Shown: in pieces, positions 58,880-64,000 of the stretch
How positions within the stretch are numbered: the first letter of the stretch is position 1
Layout: each line of letters starts with the position of its first letter
DNA from: Amorphophallus konjac
Lineage: Eukaryota > Streptophyta > Magnoliopsida > Alismatales > Araceae
Reading direction: 5' to 3'
NCBI GenBank assembly: GCA_022559845.1
Contig: CM040121.1
Span: 343,330,243-343,394,242, forward strand
DNA length: 64,000 nt
Notes under the pieces: model-generated
What the model was told of the DNA's origin: nothing
The model's input: only the letters and a program-made list of their open reading frames with translations
The model's database searches: none
Translations under genes and position numbers: made by a program

Positions 58880-59240
58880 CCGCGTAAACCCCCCTAAGGG
58901 GGGGGGGGGGTTTACATGGTCCAGCCCGTCCAACCCCCCCGCCCCCCGGGCTGGCCCGCATAAACCCAGGTCCACTTGATCAAAACAAAAAAAAACAAAA
59001 AAGGGGGTTTGCACCCCACGTAAACCCCCCCCCTGGGAGGGGGGGGGGTTACGCAGTCCAGCCCGGCCCCCCCAGGCCAGCCCGCGTAAAGTCGGGCCCA
59101 CCTGAAAAAAAACTGGGGACTTTCCCCTTGTAAACCCCCCCTCCCCCTCTCGGAACAAAAAAGTGTTTTTTAATTTATTTTGGGGGGTTTACGCGGTCTA
59201 GCACACCCCCCCCCCCCAACCCAGCCCGCGTAAACCCCCC
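58880..59240. repeat. Inverted C-run/G-run repeats
   Basis: Several GTAAACCCCCC / GGGGGGTTTAC pairs with runs of up to 14 G, separated by GTCCAGCCCG-like links. Could form strong hairpins or G-quadruplexes. Confidence 0.65.
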
Positions 59241-60691
59241 TGACCCTTCATATTCCCTTATAAAACCCCCCTTAGAAGCTCAAGGGGCATAGAGGACTAA
59301 CACGAGGACTTACAGGCGCTCAAGGACTCAAGCTTCAAGGCTTCCGGCGAGAACATGAGGCGTAAAGCGCGTGTTGGGTGGCTTGTTGATCGGCTCGTAT
59401 ATGCCGAGGGTATGTCAAACATACTCCCCTCACATGGTGTCTAGCCGTCTCACTTAAGTCCATCCCCTCAAGCATGAGGCGTTATGATAATGGCGAACAC
59501 ACCCGCACATCGGGTCCGCCCGCGTACGACGCGATATGAAAACAAAGCGCATGTCATAATGCCGAACTTGTCCCCGCCATTGGACCACGTGCCCACCGTT
59601 CACCCCGAGCCAGCCACCGACGGTCTTGACTGCTGACCCGAGTTATCCAGACCGTGACCCGAAAGTAACATTCCCAGGACCGGCCCTAACTCCCCGGCAT
59701 GAAGACACTCGCCTCCCAGGACCCGTACCCGACTGCTCATCCCGAGCTACGTCCGGCCTCCCTCAAGTGATAGCCAGTGTCTGCCCCTGCCATCTAGTCT
59801 AGCCCTCCCTCGGCGACCCGGGCACATCCCTAGCTCCTCGCGGAGAGCCCCTGTAAAAACACACAGATAATCCGTTTTGTGTTGCATTGACCCGGGGACC
59901 GACCCACGTGTCAGAATTGTCCCGCGGCTTGCACCAGTTGTATTTCGTCCCTTTCGGGCTCCCTTGTAAAGCCCATGTGGTACCTATAAAGCATGAAACT
60001 AGTTGAATATGCATGCCCGTACGTGGGTCCCAGCTTCTTACCCGCACTAGCCAGTGTGCAACCCGTCTCCCGGGTCCCAGTTTACCAATCCTTCAACTGC
60101 AGGATGTACCCAGTCCCCTGTGCTTGGCTTCATAAATATCCAGGCTCTTCTTCAGCATGGAACAAAGGTGTTCAGATTCAATCCGATGTAAATAAACACC
60201 GGTTGCTTGCGGCCGATGGGGAAAGATGTCTTGTACACGAATCCCCGCAATCGCCTGCACACTCGCACCTGTGGAACCTCCCTTCTCTTCACATGCCGCT
60301 CGGTATCCCGTGCCCACGTGCCGCGTCCTGGCGATGCTTTCCCAGTAAAAGTTTGGTTCCATAGGTGATTGTCAAGAAATCGACTGGCATGCTCGCACCC
60401 TGTCCGGTCACCCTGCCTCCCAGCCACCTTGGTCTCATTCATCCTGAATGAATATCCACTTAGCTCACAAGCCATTATTATCATCCACTAACTCCCGAAA
60501 ACCTCTTGTGCAAGTTGACCCATCTCGACTTTCCGTAAAAAGGTGAGTGTACAGTACTACCGTGAGAGGCATACGGCTACAAAGGAGAATATCCCGAGAA
60601 AATATGAACTCCCTTATTTTCCTTTATCGCTTTATTCCCCTTCTCACTACGGTCACCGATGGCCTTCCCTCCCCGGGGGGGAAGATAAAAG

Positions 60692-60710
60692 TTGGCACGC
60701 CCGGTGGGAC
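60692..60710 (+). other. Primer binding site of the Tat-type element (probable)
   Basis: TTGGCACGCCCGGTGGGAC resembles PBS-region sequences that follow the 5' LTR in Tat-group gypsy elements; the primer tRNA is not certain. Confidence 0.5.
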
Positions 60711-63415
60711 GTCTCCTGCCTTTCTTCCTTCTGCTGAAGAAAAGCCTGTGCCAGCCCTGAAGCCATGGTGCCCTTTTACTATCCTTGCATGAGAGGTAGA
60801 GGAGGGACACATTCCCCTGCAGCTTCAATCTCGCATTTCGATGGCCGAACCACGCCCTGTGACCATCTTCGATGGTCGCTCCCTTCCAGCAGTTAGCAGT
60901 TCAGCAACCATGGCGGCCATGACTTATGGCCCCATCGTCATCGCCACCCATGCGTGGGTGGGCTACTTGGCGACGCCGATCGCTTTCGGCGACTTCACCC
61001 CTGTCATTGGATCACCCTACTTCCTGGGTGTGGTCCCCATGGCTGTTCCGAAGCCAATCCCAGTTCATGTGCCTGCTCGTGCGATCAACGCGTCGCGCTC
61101 TTCTCCAACACTAGTGGCTCGCTCGAGCGCCAGACTCGGGGCCTCCACAACCGGCCCCCGTAGGGGCCCTAGATCGTCCCTTGCCCGGACAAGCGCCAGC
61201 TCCCGGGCCCAGCTCCGGCCGATCTTCAACACGGGCCCTGCGCCCCTGAATTCGGCTACTACCTCAGTGTTTCGCTCGGGTCTCCAACCCTGAGTCCCAA
61301 ACAAGTCGGCACCCGACATGGGCTCCCTGCCTGGGTCTCTGACTCTGCAGCATTTCACTCGAGTTTCCAACCCCGAGTCCCAATCAAGCCGACACCCGAC
61401 ACGGGCTCCCTGCCCCGGGTCCCTGGCTCCTCAGTACTCTACTCATGTCTCCAACCCCGAGCCTGGCCCAGCCATTCCTGCTCCCGACATGGGTTCCTTA
61501 CCTTAGGGTCAAGGCTTCCCAGCACTTTACTCGGGCTTCCCAACCCGAGCCTTGATTGAGCCAACACTCCATACGGGCTTTCAACCTCGAGGTCGAAGCT
61601 CCCCAGCATCCGGCTCGGGTACACAACCCCAGGTCTCATCAAGGTCGGTCCCCGATGTGAATTCTCTGCATTGGACCTCTGTCCTCCCAACCCTATGACG
61701 GGGTCTCTACCCCTGCAATCCAGTAATGCCAACTCCAAGTACATGTTTTCTTCCTGGGGATACAGCAACTCCAGTGCCCAGCATGGGCCTTCCACCCCAA
61801 ATCTCAGCCACGCCGGCATTCAGCACAAGTTCACAACCTAGAATCATCGGCACCACGGCACCTTCTGCAACATCGGGCCTCAGTGCAGGAGCATCATCTC
61901 AAGCATTGACAACACTTTTATCGGCTCGGGTAAAAGCCTACACTCGGGTCACTCCGCCCTCGGCTCTCGGTATAGGCATCATGCCCCGAAGGTCGATCCC
62001 AGCACTTTCCACCGACAGCTTTACACTGCCAGCAGCGGTAGACCAGGTCTTCTTCGTCTACCACCTTGGAGCAGGGTCTTCCTGGTCTCCCCAGAGAAAG
62101 TGCTGTAGCGGCCACATGAATAGGCGACTCGTTGCTGCAACCAGCAATTCTGGCAAGACCCTTCTTGTCGGCAACTTGAGGATTCGTCTCAATGGGGGCG
62201 AACCAATTATACCCTATCGGACCGTGTCTACAATCTCCACTACCAACCGCTTCACCCTCCTACAATGAACGCGAGATGATAAAGTGGAACTCAGAGAAAT
62301 AGGTGCCTTGGCAACTAACTGGGGGCACCTACGCCAGTTCGGTACCCAGGCTCCCAAGTCCAGTCGAAAGAACGGCAACAAGGGAGGCCAACAACTTTGC
62401 CTGAGAAGAATCTGGGTTACCCTAGAGGAGGCTCAAGCTGTTCGGAGGGCACGTACCAAGAATCCCCTTCGAACGCTCGGGCGCAGCGTCGAGAGAGACA
62501 TAGATGAGTCTTCATCGGCACAGTCCAACGGCACCCAGCCACTTAGCGTCTCTAGCCTAAATAGGTGGAAGGAAAGAAGGGCTCGAGTCAGGACCCACTA
62601 GCACCCAGCCCTAGGCTCTCCTCAGGTCAACCCCGATCTCATGACAGAAGAGCCACCTCTACGGACCTTAGTCTTCGACAGACTGGGGGCACCAGTCTGC
62701 TCCGAGAAGCATTCCCAGAAGAAGCGGATGGTTCAGTTCATCAACGATGCGATTTGGGAGTTCGCGTGTTATGCCACTAGATAACAATCTGAGACTCAGT
62801 CTGATGACCTGAACCAGCCACTGGCCTAGCTCAAAAGGCCTTGCCCTCAAACTCAATCCCCGGCACCGTCGAGTCACATCGGCACCTCTATCGGACCTCA
62901 GGCATCGGAACGCGAAGAAGAGGTTCCACCTGAGGACCATGGCGTCCCTGTTAACGCGGATCCAGTCAACAATGATCCTCTGGCGAATGAGGTCCAAGAT
63001 GTGACTCTCGAGATTCTCATGAAGGAGAATAAACACTTGAAGGTCCTCATGCAAGACCTTCTTCTAGAGCAGGACCTTTACCCTCGGCAACCTGCTAGGC
63101 CGTTGGCCAAAGCACTGGCACTACCAGTTGGACACAATGGTGCCAATGCCTCAGCAATAGTCGCTCGAACCCTGACAGCAACAGTGTTCGGCACGCCTCT
63201 AGTGGAAACACGCTAGTGCCAGAAAATCGTGTGGCACAACGGCAAATGATCGAGCAGATCGTCGTGACGAAGCTCACCCAGTATTGGGTAGGTCGCAACT
63301 GTAGATCTCTATAGTGTACCCTACCCACTGCATCACCAGTTAAAAAAGCTTCCCCCGGAGTACGCCAAGCCCTCGAAGCTGTAGAAGTTCGACGGGCAAG
63401 GGTCTCCACACGAGC
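60711..63415 (+). pseudogene. Internal region and gag start of the Tat-type element
   Basis: From ATG 60841 a 150-codon frame (MAEPRPVTIFDGRSLPAV...) of unknown function is readable. The middle (61260-61640) is a degenerate minisatellite. Further frames lie at 62284-62601 and 63001-63216 (ENKHLKVLMQDLLLEQDL, a probable short coiled coil). At the end, PYPLHHQLKKLPPEYAKPSK, one stop, then KFDGQGSPHE match the start of a gypsy Retrotrans_gag domain. The reading is cut at 63416 by another LTR. Confidence 0.5.
61260..61640 (+). repeat. Degenerate 82-90-bp repeat
   Basis: About five units, each with CTCGGG/CTCGAG-type start, TCTCCAACCC(C/T)GAG, and CCCGACA(T/C)GGG(C/T)TCC (61311, 61393 and 61482). 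Confidence 0.6.
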
Positions 63416-64000
63416 TGTAACGACCCATGATCCGAATACCGGGGATAGCCCGATACCATTCGAATCCTGGCCCGCCGCCCACGAGTCGGGAGGGCTCGAG
63501 AGGGCTAAAAGGAGTGTGGAGGTATAAAGAAATAGGAAATAAGGTAGGACAATTCAACAATTAATAGAAATAAATAAACAACTGCAACAGTAGAGTCCAG
63601 TCCAACAGAAAGTATAGTCTAAAGTAGTAAAACGTACCACATGCCAAGTGAACACTCGGCTCGGCAAGCTGGCATCTAAGAACCTCCGAACACCACCCTC
63701 GAACCTTGAGGAAGAACCGCCGCACCTGAAACGCAGGGGTGAGCCTCCTGTCATTGGCTCAGTAGGGATCTCGCAGAACCCCAACTGAGAACAACGGCGG
63801 CACGGAAAGTAGTAACTATAAGAACAACAGTAGCAGCAAGAACAGTAACTCAGTGGCCGGTCAAAACTTGGCACTACAACTACTCCTACTGTACCGGTCA
63901 AGCAGAAAGAGAAATCCTGATCTCACAATCGATAACCGGACCACACTAACACCACTCACCGAGCTAAACCCATGGCAACCCTACCGTAGAGGCATGTCTC
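63416..64000. mobile_element. Start of another gypsy-type LTR, runs off the window
   Basis: TGTAACGACCCATGATCC (63416) is a common terminal sequence of plant gypsy LTRs. ACCTGAAACGCAGGGGTGAG (63725-63744) is also familiar from such LTRs. Orientation and right end cannot be judged. Confidence 0.5.

Larger units (their letters stand above)
57642..60691 (+). mobile_element. GC-rich 5' LTR of a probable Tat-type gypsy element
   Basis: It starts TGTTGTACCC inside the RT fragment and runs to just before a PBS-like sequence at 60692; the exact 3' end is unclear because no CA stands next to the PBS. It contains a 350-bp tandem repeat (57694-58500), C/G-run inverted repeats (58880-59240), TATAAAA (59260-59266) and no recognisable gene. 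ORFs here come from GC-rich low-stop sequence. Confidence 0.55.

Overview
The window is nuclear DNA of a flowering plant, from a gene-poor, transposon-packed region. Nearly all of it can be assigned to mobile elements: Ty1/copia elements of the Sirevirus type, Ty3/gypsy elements of the Tekay/Del, Athila and Tat types, and one CACTA (En/Spm) DNA transposon. The species cannot be named from this sequence. No intact host gene was recognised. The only possible host-like gene is a broken plant-mobile-domain fragment at about 49.2-50.3 kb.

Layout from left to right. Positions 1-11306: a decayed Sirevirus-type element (element A) whose 5' end lies outside the window. A 2.46 kb solo LTR with a perfect 5-bp target duplication is inserted in its 3' non-coding region. 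Positions 11307-14963: a Tekay-type gypsy element (gag, protease, RT, RNase H, start of integrase), cut in the integrase by the LTR of an Athila-type element that runs on the minus strand to 36052. Inside that Athila LTR sits a complete 11,956-bp Sirevirus-like element (element B, 15602-27557, minus strand). It has two 2.5 kb LTRs and a perfect 5-bp target duplication, but no pol gene at all. It keeps a gag with six CCHC zinc-knuckle modules and a long third ORF. Positions 36053 to about 46250: a CACTA transposon with a tnp2 transposase gene and a second, En/Spm-type gene, itself carrying an LTR remnant and a 773-bp solo LTR. Positions 46.7-48.3 kb: a 490-bp tandem repeat with a small inverted-repeat element. 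Positions 50.7-57.5 kb: a 5'-truncated Sirevirus-type element (element C) whose 3' LTR lies in a second gypsy RT fragment. Positions 57.6-64 kb: a GC-rich LTR and internal region of a probable Tat-type element, with the start of another LTR inserted in its gag.

The most interesting signals are non-coding. First, a structured module of about 220-270 nt lies downstream of pol, or downstream of gag in the pol-less element. It recurs in elements A, B and C with conserved loops and changing but still complementary stems. Second, a two-hairpin structure in the transcribed part of the LTR recurs in five different LTR families, again with compensatory changes. Third, each Sirevirus-type LTR family carries its own array of a short motif. 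All three come from reading and folding by hand; covariation software and genome-wide searches would settle them. Most premature stops are of the kind made by C-to-T or G-to-A change, as expected for methylated, silenced copies.
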